From NCBI RefSeq assembly GCF_049801075.1, contig NZ_JBNAGG010000001.1:930001-994000 (forward strand): a stretch of 64,000 bases of DNA. Direction: 5' to 3'. This document shows positions 26,646 to 33,660 of the stretch, one piece after another; within the stretch, counting starts at the first letter, position 1; every line of letters starts with the position of its first letter. The position numbers were made by a program, and so were the translations under genes. Source of the stretch: Maritalea sp049801075 (GTDB lineage: Bacteria; Pseudomonadota; Alphaproteobacteria; Rhizobiales; Devosiaceae). The notes beneath the pieces were generated by a model. The model did not search any database. It had not been told where the DNA came from and worked only from the letters and a program-made list of their open reading frames with translations.

Positions 26646-27217
26646 AGGCGCACCTCGCAATATTTGCCGATCAACTGGTCGAATTGGGTGGGGATCACCG
26701 CACCACTGCCTGCTGTCACAACTGCTTCTCGATGCTCATACCAATGGCCGATCAGCCGCAACATGGCGAGGCGCAGATCTTCTGGCACGTCGCTGGCCAC
26801 ATCGCCAAAGCCCGTTCGATAGGTGATTTCGACCGCATCATAGTCGCGCAAGCGCGGCACTGAAGTGCTGGTTGGCGCCAGAAATATCGTGCACTTTCCG
26901 CTATGCTTATCTTGGGTCACTTCAGCTAAGGGCCAGCTCGTCTCAGCACCTTCGGCATCAAACAAATTGATGCTTACCAATGCTTGAAACGGACCTATCG
27001 GTAGGCAGATACCTTTATCGGGCCAAACATCACTCACCCACTTCCATTGCTGGGTGATCATTGCCTTGCGGGTCACGCTTTCAATGTGGCTCCGCGCCGC
27101 CGCAATTAGCGTTGCAATCAGCGCATCATCATCGGCATGGTCTAGCCGCAAATAGGCTTTTGTTTCAGCCAAGCTAAGCGGCTCTACCACAGGGCCTGCA
27201 ACTAAAATGGAGGTCAT
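26642..27217 (-). CDS. GTA head-tail connector (g6 homologue)
   Basis: 191 residues. The N-terminal part (EPLSLAETKAYLRLDHADDD, then LIATLIAAARSHIE) is the helical phiE125 gp8/HK97 gp6 connector fold, here extended by a C-terminal beta and helical region ending TQFDQLIGKYCEVRL. It sits below the portal ring. This is the first gene after the intrinsic terminator at 27236-27264, so its expression, and that of all tail genes, depends on read-through or on a promoter in the 75-bp gap. The ribosome-binding site AAAGGG is modest. Confidence 0.94.
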   Translation of the reverse strand: MTSILVAGPVVEPLSLAETKAYLRLDHADDDALIATLIAAARSHIESVTRKAMITQQWKWVSDVWPDKGICLPIGPFQALVSINLFDAEGAETSWPLAEVTQDKHSGKCTIFLAPTSTSVPRLRDYDAVEITYRTGFGDVASDVPEDLRLAMLRLIGHWYEHREAVVTAGSGAVIPTQFDQLIGKYCEVRL

Positions 27218-27235
27218 GTCGCCCTTTCTGTTGAG

Positions 27236-27264
27236 AATAAAAAAGGCCGATCCGAAGATCGGCC
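27236..27264 (-). terminator. Intrinsic terminator between GTA g5 and g6
   Basis: On the minus strand arms GGCCGATC and GATCGGCC (8 perfect pairs) close a TTCG tetraloop and are followed at once by TTTTTTATT. This is a textbook rho-independent terminator 28 nt after the major capsid stop and about 20 nt before the g6 start. It would give more capsid than tail transcript unless read-through is activated. Confidence 0.9.
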
Positions 27265-27292
27265 AGTTTAGGAGGGAGAGATCAGGCGTCGA

Positions 27293-28531
27293 TTACACTG
27301 TGCCGAACTTCAGCAGCTTGATGGCATCAAAATCATGCACGCCGCCGCCGACACGTTTTGTGGTGTAGAACAGCACGTAAGGCTTGGCGGAATATGGATC
27401 GCGGATCACGTTTACGCCTTGTCGGTCGACAATCAGATAGCCGCGTCGGAAATCACCAAAAGCAATCGGTGTGGAATCTGCCGCAATGTCCGGCATGTCT
27501 TCGGCTTCCACCAGATTGAAGCCCATAAAGTTGGCGTTGCCACCAGGCTGTGTGGCGGGTTGCCACATATAATTGCCATCCGCATCTTTCAACTTGCGCA
27601 GGGCAGCTTGGGTGGTGCGGTTCATCAACCAGCTCGCATTTTGGCGATAGCCAGCCTTCAATGTGTAGACCAGATCAATCAACACATCGCTTTCGTTGGC
27701 CGCAGGCAAATCGCCCGAAACGCCCGTCACATTGTAGCCGAGGTTTCCCCAGCTCCAGCCACTTTCAGCAACTTGTGGAGCCGACAAAAAGCCCGTGGGC
27801 TTTTTCACGCCGTCACCAATGATAAAGGCGGTCGTTTCTTGCTCAGCGAAAGCCGTTTCCACCTCGTCCGCGATCCAGCGCTCCACATCCACTGCTGCGT
27901 CGTCCAGAAAGCTCACCGTTGCAGCAGGCATCGCATAAAGTTCAGTGGTCGGAAACTCGATTTCAGCCAAAGTCTGGCTGTTGGTTTCTGGCCGCGCATC
28001 GCTCTCGCCCACCCAGCCAACTGCTGGCCCGGTAATAGAAACCGGCTTCTTGTAAACCGCTGAAGAGACTTGCCGCACGCTTGCAATGGCACGGATTGGC
28101 GAAATAGCCGTTAGGCGGCGTGTGATTTCGCTATCGGTCTCGTCCGGCACCAAATAACCGCCATCTGGGTTAGACCCAATGGAAAGCGATTTTTCTTCGC
28201 CCTTGCGTACATAGGCGGCAAAGGCATCTTTATATTCGCCATCAAGTTCCAGCGGCATATGCTTTTGCCCCAATGCTGGACGCAAATTTTTCGCAACCAT
28301 GCGATCCATGGCCTGCTTCTGGCCATCCATTGCCGCATTCAAACGGTCGAGCTTTTGGTCAAGCAACACATCTTCGCGTTGCTTTTCCAGCGCGTTCAAC
28401 CGCTGGTCATTCGTTGATTTGAACTCTTCAAATGCGCCCATAAATTCATCGAACATGGCGCCCACAGATCCATCATCTGCGCCGCCCGTATGGGCTTTGA
28501 TTTCAAGTTCCGGGATGGAATTGTTCTTCAT
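27293..28531 (-). CDS. GTA major capsid protein, HK97 fold (g5 homologue)
   Basis: 412 residues. The first about 110 residues form a charged coiled coil (the scaffolding delta domain, e.g. EEFKSTNDQRLNALEKQRED) that the g4 protease should remove. The HK97 shell fold follows (SNPDGGYLVPDETDSEITRR, ADEVETAFAEQETTAFIIGDG, GFNLVEAEDMPDIAADSTPI). It builds the particle head that packages random host DNA. It lies 10 bp after g4 and is followed by a strong terminator, a good way to obtain excess capsid mRNA. Confidence 0.96.
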   Translation of the reverse strand: MKNNSIPELEIKAHTGGADDGSVGAMFDEFMGAFEEFKSTNDQRLNALEKQREDVLLDQKLDRLNAAMDGQKQAMDRMVAKNLRPALGQKHMPLELDGEYKDAFAAYVRKGEEKSLSIGSNPDGGYLVPDETDSEITRRLTAISPIRAIASVRQVSSAVYKKPVSITGPAVGWVGESDARPETNSQTLAEIEFPTTELYAMPAATVSFLDDAAVDVERWIADEVETAFAEQETTAFIIGDGVKKPTGFLSAPQVAESGWSWGNLGYNVTGVSGDLPAANESDVLIDLVYTLKAGYRQNASWLMNRTTQAALRKLKDADGNYMWQPATQPGGNANFMGFNLVEAEDMPDIAADSTPIAFGDFRRGYLIVDRQGVNVIRDPYSAKPYVLFYTTKRVGGGVHDFDAIKLLKFGTV

Positions 28532-28541
28532 TGATCATCCT

Positions 28542-29027
28542 TTAGATATTGGAGGCAAAAAGTTGACTAGCCCGGCGCAATTGCCGCGCAAGTTTTGGAG
28601 GCTGGATGCGGGCACTGGCCAACATGGGAAAGGTCACGATTGAAATCTCCCAAAGGTCAACTTCCAGCAATCGACGTGGCTTTGCCGCTTGGGATCGTGC
28701 CGCTTTGATTGTGCGAAATCCGATGGAGAGACCGTCCAGACTGCCATGCTCAATCAGTGCGGCCAGCGCATCAGAGCGCGGTACCGTGGCGGTAAGTTCG
28801 CCACGTACTTTTAGGCCGATTTCGGTTTCGCGCACTTCCAGCCAGCGCCCAATGGGCTCTTTAGAGTCGTGCTGAAACAACATGCGAATTTGGCTGGCGG
28901 GTCGCTTTTTCAAGCTATTTGCAAATGCACCCGGCATCACCACATCGCCGCCCTGATCGATTTTGCCAAACAGGCTGGCATAGCCTTCAAATCGGCCATT
29001 GCCATCAATCAAAATGCTGGCGCTCAA
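28542..29027 (-). CDS. GTA prohead protease (g4 homologue)
   Basis: 161 residues from a TTG at 29027. The catalytic histidine is in MLFQHDSKEPIG and the serine in SLDGLSIGF, as in HK97-type prohead proteases. It trims the capsid N-terminus during head maturation. The TTG overlaps the stop of a 50-codon upstream gene (TTGA), so translation is probably coupled to it and kept low. Length agrees with the family. Confidence 0.93.
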   Translation of the reverse strand: MSASILIDGNGRFEGYASLFGKIDQGGDVVMPGAFANSLKKRPASQIRMLFQHDSKEPIGRWLEVRETEIGLKVRGELTATVPRSDALAALIEHGSLDGLSIGFRTIKAARSQAAKPRRLLEVDLWEISIVTFPMLASARIQPPKLARQLRRASQLFASNI

Positions 29028-29176
29028 TGGCTCGCCACCTTGCGCAAGCGGGGCGATTGGCGACGCGATTTGATCACCATCAACGTTTGGGCAAACTGGC
29101 GGAAAATCTGTTGCGCCTCTTCGCCATGGATGCGCTGGCTACGCAATGAATTAAAAAATGTCTTTAAAAGATGCAT
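29024..29176 (-). CDS. Small basic protein between g3.5 and g4 (50 residues)
   Basis: A 51-codon frame begins at the ATG at 29176 with GGAG 7 nt upstream, lies 2 nt after the g3.5 stop, and ends with a TGA that overlaps the g4 TTG start. It fills the otherwise empty 151-bp gap exactly, with the same overlapping style as the rest of the operon. The product starts MHLLKTFFNSLRSQ and is rich in Arg, Lys, Gln and Ser with a basic C-terminus (KSRRQSPRLRKVASH). No family is recognised. I know of no gene at this position in RcGTA. It could help head assembly, bind DNA or only couple g4 translation. Confidence 0.6.
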   Translation of the reverse strand: MHLLKTFFNSLRSQRIHGEEAQQIFRQFAQTLMVIKSRRQSPRLRKVASH

Positions 29177-29178
29177 GT

Positions 29179-29367
29179 TTAGCTCCCGTTTCTGAAAAGT
29201 CGATTCAGGGCTGCGATTTCCTGCACAAACATGTTGAACCGCCGGTGGGCATCAGCCAGTTGCCGCATGTTCCACACCAGCAATGTCGAGGCACCGCTTG
29301 CCCATAAAAAAAGCGCTAAATGCGCCAGATCACCACGTTCAATGATGGTTGTTGTGAGTTCACTCAT
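29179..29367 (-). CDS. Small GTA protein at the g3.5 position
   Basis: 62 residues from the ATG at 29367, which overlaps the portal stop by 8 nt. A few further codons upstream are open but inside g3. It has one hydrophobic stretch (about residues 14-33, LAHLALFLWASGASTLLVWN) and then an amphipathic, charged helix. Position, size and overlap correspond to RcGTA orfg3.5, a small head-region gene. Function is unknown. The membrane-like segment is seen here but its role is open. Confidence 0.7.
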   Translation of the reverse strand: MSELTTTIIERGDLAHLALFLWASGASTLLVWNMRQLADAHRRFNMFVQEIAALNRLFRNGS

Positions 29368-30544
29368 TGTCCTCCCCTTCATGTTTTTGTGGGCGAAAGC
29401 CCATCAGTTCGCGCTTTTCCCGGTCGGTCAGCGCGTTCAGTCCGTCAATCTGTGTCCAGCGGGCCATACGCTCATTGGCAATGGCCTCGACCGAGTCGAA
29501 GTCCGGCATGATCTCAAATGGTTCTTGGAAGTGTTCGCTCAGCCAAGGCCCCAACGCCGCGCTCAGCCGCGTCAGCAAGGGGATAATGGTTTGCCGCCAG
29601 AAGGCCCGGTTGGCCTCGCGGTAATTGGCGTGGGTATTGTCACCAGGCAGGCACAGCATCATGGCTGGCACGCCGAATGCCGTCGCGATGTCACGCGCGG
29701 CGCTGTCTTTCGCGGCCAGAAAATCCATATCGCGGGGCGAATAGCCGATGGACTTCCAGTCCAGCCCGCCTTCCAGCACCATCGGGCGCCCTGCATTCGC
29801 TGCGCCCTGAAAGCCATCTGCCAACTCACTTTTGAGCCGCGCAAATTGCTCATCGCTCAAATTACCGTTCTGCGCGTTGTAAACCAGCGCCCCAGACGGC
29901 CGCGCCGCATTGTCCAGCAACGCCTTATGCCAATCGCAAGCCGTGTTGTGGGTTTCAATCGCCTGCATTGCCGCCGCGGCTGGCGGTAAGCCGCCATGAT
30001 CACTTAGCGGATGCAGCTGCTTCACATGCAGCACGGTGCGCCCTTGCGAGCCCTCCAACTTAATCTTGCGCTTATGGCCGTCAACTTCATAGAGATAACC
30101 ATCCACCCAGCCATCTTTACCGATTAGTGGGGTCACCCTATCGGGCCGCAACACGAAGATTTGTGCGTGATCGTCCACCCGCACCATCTCCACATAGGCG
30201 CTGCCTGCCAACAGCAGATAGGTGGTCAATTCTTCCACAAAGTCTGGCCAGCTTGTCTCGTCATTCGGACGCTTTAGCAATGCCAATGCAGGATGATCGG
30301 CCAGCTTCTTGCCGCGTTGGACCACTTCAAGTGGGACTCGCGACACGCTTTCTGCAATCAGGCGCACGGCGCGATGGGCAATCGGGTTGGCCATCATGCC
30401 GAGCTTGGCATGAGCGGCAAAATTTCTGCCTGACCATTTGGCCGATTGCTGCCGCATCAGCGTAATAAAGCCAGTGCCCTGTGCCTTTTGTTCCGGCGCA
30501 GCACTGTGCCCTCGGCCGCGCAAGCGGTCGAACCATAAAGCCAT
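29360..30544 (-). CDS. GTA portal protein, HK97 family (g3 homologue)
   Basis: 394 residues with the phage portal pattern NPIAHRAVRLIAESVSRVPL, LLLAGSAYVEMV, GLPPAAAAMQAIETHNTA and DNAARPSGALVY. It forms the DNA gateway at one head vertex and docks the terminase. It begins 19 bp after the terminase stop and overlaps g3.5. The charged C-terminus (FRPQKHEGEDNE) is short. Confidence 0.95.
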   Translation of the reverse strand: MALWFDRLRGRGHSAAPEQKAQGTGFITLMRQQSAKWSGRNFAAHAKLGMMANPIAHRAVRLIAESVSRVPLEVVQRGKKLADHPALALLKRPNDETSWPDFVEELTTYLLLAGSAYVEMVRVDDHAQIFVLRPDRVTPLIGKDGWVDGYLYEVDGHKRKIKLEGSQGRTVLHVKQLHPLSDHGGLPPAAAAMQAIETHNTACDWHKALLDNAARPSGALVYNAQNGNLSDEQFARLKSELADGFQGAANAGRPMVLEGGLDWKSIGYSPRDMDFLAAKDSAARDIATAFGVPAMMLCLPGDNTHANYREANRAFWRQTIIPLLTRLSAALGPWLSEHFQEPFEIMPDFDSVEAIANERMARWTQIDGLNALTDREKRELMGFRPQKHEGEDNE

Positions 30545-30563
30545 TGAGTGTCTCCGTTAGATT

Positions 30564-31829
30564 CTAAAAATTGCGAATGCGCGGGCGGGCGTCTGTGCCC
30601 AAAGCCAGCTCTGTGATGGCCCAAACCAAAGCATCCATCCGGTCGGGCGAACCCTGCCCCGCTTGGTCAGGCGCAAAGGCGCACATTTCATCTTCTAAAT
30701 GCCGCAGATCGCCAACATGGCGCACCAGGCCGCGCTCATAAAGCATGGCGACAGGTTCCGCGCGGGCATATTTGCCCCGGTGCGCCCGTACTTGCTTGAT
30801 CGGCAGGTTGGGCACCAATTGTTTGAGGTTCAGCCCCACCAAATCGCCACCCTGATTGGTTTCCGCCACCACCAGATCAGCATCGAACTGGTCAAAGGCG
30901 TGGATCACCTTTCGGGCCCATTGCAGCGCCGGTGCGGGCTGAAATGATAAATCGGCCAGTACATAGGTTATCTCGCCCAACTGCCCGGCCACCACAATGC
31001 CGCACTGATCAGAGTGCTTATGGCTTGTTACCGGCGGGTCGATGGCGATGACCACGCGATCAAATTGCGATGGGCTCTCTGCCCGCAGTTCGTCAAATTG
31101 TGCGTGTTGCCATAAAGCGCCTTCCGCCGCTTCCAGCACTTCGCCATCTAGTTCCTGCCGACCGAGCCGCGTCCCCGCATAGTGGGCCGTGACGGTCGAA
31201 AAGAAATTCGGGGCCAAATTGGCCGCATTGTCGCTGGTGCTGGTGCGGGTTACGACGCAATTCTTGTCCTGCATCAGCTTTTTCAGCGCCGGGAGGGGCC
31301 GCGGTGTCGTGGTCACCATTTGTTGTGGCGCATCTCCCAAACGTAGCGCGAATTGAAGCATGTCCCAACAGGTTTGCGGGTCAGGCCATTTGCAAAATTC
31401 ATCGGACCAGGCTGCCGCAAATTGTGGCCCGCGCAAGGCGTCCGGATCGTGTGCCGAAAACAGTTTCGCCACCGCCCCGTTCTGCCATTCCAGCTCGCCG
31501 CGCGACTTATGAAAAGCGGGCCGCTGATTGGCGGGATGAATGGCCAGCAAGCCAGAAACGCCTTCAATCATCACGGCACGTGCATCGGCCATATCTTCGC
31601 CCACAAGCGCAATCGGGCTCGCCGCTTTTTGGTTGAGGCCCAGTGCTTTTTCGCGCACCCATTCGGCGCCGGCCCGGGTTTTGCCCGCGCCGCGCCCGCC
31701 CAGCATCAGCCAGGTCAGCCAGTTCCCTTTCGGCGCCAACTGGTCGGGCCGCGCCCAAAATCGCCAATCATGATAAAGCGCCTGCACTTCCGCATCGCTG
31801 AGTGCGGCAACAATATCCTTATTTTGCAT
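30564..31829 (-). CDS. GTA terminase large subunit (g2 homologue)
   Basis: 421 residues. The ATPase part has a Walker A GGRGAGKT (residues 44-51), a Walker B ending in AAWSDEF and the coupling motif TTTPRP. The RNase H-like nuclease has acidic residues in AIDPP, AETNQGGD and DRMDALVWA. It pumps host DNA into preformed heads and cuts at headful length. The ATG overlaps g1 by 11 nt. All catalytic residues look intact, so packaging should be functional. Confidence 0.96.
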   Translation of the reverse strand: MQNKDIVAALSDAEVQALYHDWRFWARPDQLAPKGNWLTWLMLGGRGAGKTRAGAEWVREKALGLNQKAASPIALVGEDMADARAVMIEGVSGLLAIHPANQRPAFHKSRGELEWQNGAVAKLFSAHDPDALRGPQFAAAWSDEFCKWPDPQTCWDMLQFALRLGDAPQQMVTTTPRPLPALKKLMQDKNCVVTRTSTSDNAANLAPNFFSTVTAHYAGTRLGRQELDGEVLEAAEGALWQHAQFDELRAESPSQFDRVVIAIDPPVTSHKHSDQCGIVVAGQLGEITYVLADLSFQPAPALQWARKVIHAFDQFDADLVVAETNQGGDLVGLNLKQLVPNLPIKQVRAHRGKYARAEPVAMLYERGLVRHVGDLRHLEDEMCAFAPDQAGQGSPDRMDALVWAITELALGTDARPRIRNF

Positions 31830-32232
31830 TGTCGCGCAGGGCGTCGATCCGGGTCATAATGCGTCTGCGCATGGCGGCAACCTGGTCAGCACGAATGTGA
31901 GGTTCAGCCTCATTTGCACCTGGTTTCTCATTCGCTTTGTCGAACAGTTTGAGCAAGTTGGCGATGGCGGTGAGGTCGGTCGCCTTTACATGGGGCAAAT
32001 CTGCTTCCAACGCATTCAGCTTCATGTCCAGCAGTGTGGCGAGGCGGGCCCGAAAATCCTGACCTTTAGGTCGGGACTTCTTTTGATTGCGCTTTAGCCA
32101 ATTATGGCGACGCGCATAGGCATAAAGGGTTGCGGGGGACACATCATAAGAGGCACAAATCTCAACAACCCGCATATCGCTTGTTTCATAGGCCTCTTTG
32201 ACCTCCCCCCATTCCGCTTCGCTCAATTTCAA
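31819..32232 (-). CDS. GTA small terminase subunit (g1 homologue)
   Basis: 137 residues. The N-terminus looks like a helix-turn-helix (MRVVEICASYDVSPATLYAY), then a basic linker (RRHNWLKRNQKKSRPKGQ) and helices that would oligomerise and bind TerL. This is the organisation of RcGTA g1, shown to be a TerS with weak DNA specificity. The start is a TTG at 32232, with GGGA about 8 nt upstream. A second TTG two codons later is possible. The start lies 14 nt after the T-run of an intrinsic terminator, so its leader is unusual. Confidence 0.85.
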   Translation of the reverse strand: MKLSEAEWGEVKEAYETSDMRVVEICASYDVSPATLYAYARRHNWLKRNQKKSRPKGQDFRARLATLLDMKLNALEADLPHVKATDLTAIANLLKLFDKANEKPGANEAEPHIRADQVAAMRRRIMTRIDALRDNAK

Positions 32233-32243
32233 TGCAATTTCCC

Positions 32244-32272
32244 AATAAAAAACCCGCCTTTGCGGGGCGGGT
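32244..32272 (-). terminator. Intrinsic terminator in the GTA g1 leader
   Basis: On the minus strand ACCCGCC and GGCGGGT (7 pairs) flank a 7-nt loop and are followed by TTTTTTATTGGG. The structure ends 14 nt before the g1 start codon. It may end the transcript of the DUF4336 gene (stop at 32399) or attenuate GTA transcription. Its T6ATT tail is the same as in the g5-g6 terminator. Confidence 0.85.
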
Positions 32273-32286
32273 GTAAAGTCTCATCA

Positions 32287-32368
32287 ATTATAGTCGGCCG
32301 TATCAGCCTTCTTGGCCGCACTTCTTCGACCATATCTAGACACTACCAAATGAGCGTCACATAGTCAA
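32287..32368 (-). promoter_or_regulatory. Candidate GTA promoter region
   Basis: Between the DUF4336 stop and g1, the minus strand has TTGACT (32368-32363) with TAGTGT 17 nt downstream, and further down a perfect TATAAT (32292-32287) without a good -35. A transcript from TATAAT would begin about 8 nt before the terminator hairpin. A full CtrA box (TTAA-N7-TTAA) was not seen here. Confidence 0.3.
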
Positions 32369-32398
32369 GGACTATTTTCCTATTTGCTGCATTTTTTC

Positions 32399-33088
32399 TC
32401 ATTTTAACCACGCAAAAGCTTTCGCAATAAAGGCCTTTCCGTCCTGTTCCACTGGTGTGCCATGGGCCATCAACACCCGTTCCGCGGGCCAAGATTGTAT
32501 TTTCATGAGGGCCTGTCGTGCAGGTTCTTTCTTGGTGAATGCCAGCCGAAATTTGCGGGGCACTTGGGGTTGATCGTCGGTCATCAAATCAAGCTTCGCC
32601 ACAATTCTGCGCCAACCGCGATAAAAATCAGGTGGCATTTGTTGTAGCAGATCCGTGAAAATCACCGTGCGGCTTTTGGCATGGTAAAACACCACTTCCT
32701 TGGTAATCGCATTTCCTTCCATCACCACTTGATCGATCTGCTCTGCCCATTCAGGGTTTGGTGTATCAGCCAACACGCCATCAAATCGGATATCTTTTCG
32801 CTTTGCCAACAGATCGGGCGCGGCATAAATCTTTGCGAGTGGATAAGCATGGTGCCAATCCTGCAAATATGTGTGATGCAGGCTGTTCGGCGCAACTAGA
32901 TAGCGCACCTCCCCAATGCCGTTCACCGCTTCGCGCAACTCAGGTGTCAACTTAATGGGCGACCAAACGAAAAGGCTTTGATCCGTCAAGCGAATGATGA
33001 TCATGCGCGTGGGGTAGTGAAATCCAGCCGCGGCCTTTATCTGGGGGCCATCGACGGTCCAAATTTCATCTCCAAATGATCTTAGCAT
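32399..33088 (-). CDS. DUF4336 protein (metallo-beta-lactamase-like)
   Basis: 229 residues. Features typical of DUF4336 are TRMIIIRLTDQSLFVWSPIKLTPEL near the start, YLVAPNSLHHTYLQDW in the place of the MBL HxHxDH loop, and VIFTDLLQQMP plus AHGTPVEQDG later. Only parts of the metal site remain, so hydrolase activity is uncertain. No cofactor or partner is evident. It is separated from g1 by 166 bp containing a terminator and is probably independent of the GTA. Confidence 0.82.
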   Translation of the reverse strand: MLRSFGDEIWTVDGPQIKAAAGFHYPTRMIIIRLTDQSLFVWSPIKLTPELREAVNGIGEVRYLVAPNSLHHTYLQDWHHAYPLAKIYAAPDLLAKRKDIRFDGVLADTPNPEWAEQIDQVVMEGNAITKEVVFYHAKSRTVIFTDLLQQMPPDFYRGWRRIVAKLDLMTDDQPQVPRKFRLAFTKKEPARQALMKIQSWPAERVLMAHGTPVEQDGKAFIAKAFAWLK

Positions 33089-33124
33089 GGTCGTCAGCTC
33101 CCCATATGGCTTTAAGTATATACG

Positions 33125-33592
33125 TTATAGACCGCTATCTGGTTCCTCAGTTGGGTCAAATTCTGGCCAACCAACAATGTGGTCTTCCCATTCATCTTCG
33201 GACACATGCTCTTCATTCACCGCTCGATCTTTCACTGAAATCCCTGCTTGGTGCACGGTTTCGCGGGTGCCAGAGATTAGCGGATGCCACCAAGCAAGCC
33301 CCTTGCCTTCCAGCAAACGGCGATAGGCGCATGTCACTGGCATCCATTTGATCTCACGCACATTTTGCGGTGTCAGCTTGATGCAATCGGGCACCAATTT
33401 CTGGCGCTCCATATATTGGGTGCAGCTGCAATCATTTGTGTTCATCAATTTGCAATGCACATCAGAGGTCACGATTTGCCCGGTGTCCTCATCTTCCAAT
33501 TTGATCAAACAGCAGCGCGCACAGCCGTCACACAGGGCTTCCCACTCCTGGTTATTCATCTCGTCCAGGGTCTTTTCTTCCCAAAAATTCAT
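33125..33592 (-). CDS. YcgN-family cysteine-cluster protein (UPF0260)
   Basis: 155 residues with the family cysteine pattern CDGCARCCL near the N-terminus, then HCKLMNTNDCSC, VPDCIKL and PVTCAYR, and the C-terminal WWHPLISG motif. The cysteines could bind Fe-S or zinc. The function of the family is not established. It lies 36 bp upstream of the DUF4336 gene on the same strand and is divergent from PBP1A. A 10-bp palindrome AACATATGTT near 33630 sits in the 68-bp promoter gap. Confidence 0.9.
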   Translation of the reverse strand: MNFWEEKTLDEMNNQEWEALCDGCARCCLIKLEDEDTGQIVTSDVHCKLMNTNDCSCTQYMERQKLVPDCIKLTPQNVREIKWMPVTCAYRRLLEGKGLAWWHPLISGTRETVHQAGISVKDRAVNEEHVSEDEWEDHIVGWPEFDPTEEPDSGL

Positions 33593-33660
33593 TGTACTTC
33601 GCCTGTGTTTTTGCTCATAAATAGAACAACATATGTTATATGGGTGCTTAGCACTTTTAT

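Noticed and set aside
29231..29989. 252-codon plus-strand open frame over the portal gene
   Set aside because: Antisense to an intact HK97 portal gene; no motif and no promoter-like context.
16491..32272. Interpretation as an integrated prophage
   Set aside because: No integrase, repressor, replication or attachment-site repeats were seen, and gene order and sizes follow the GTA pattern, including the very short tape measure.
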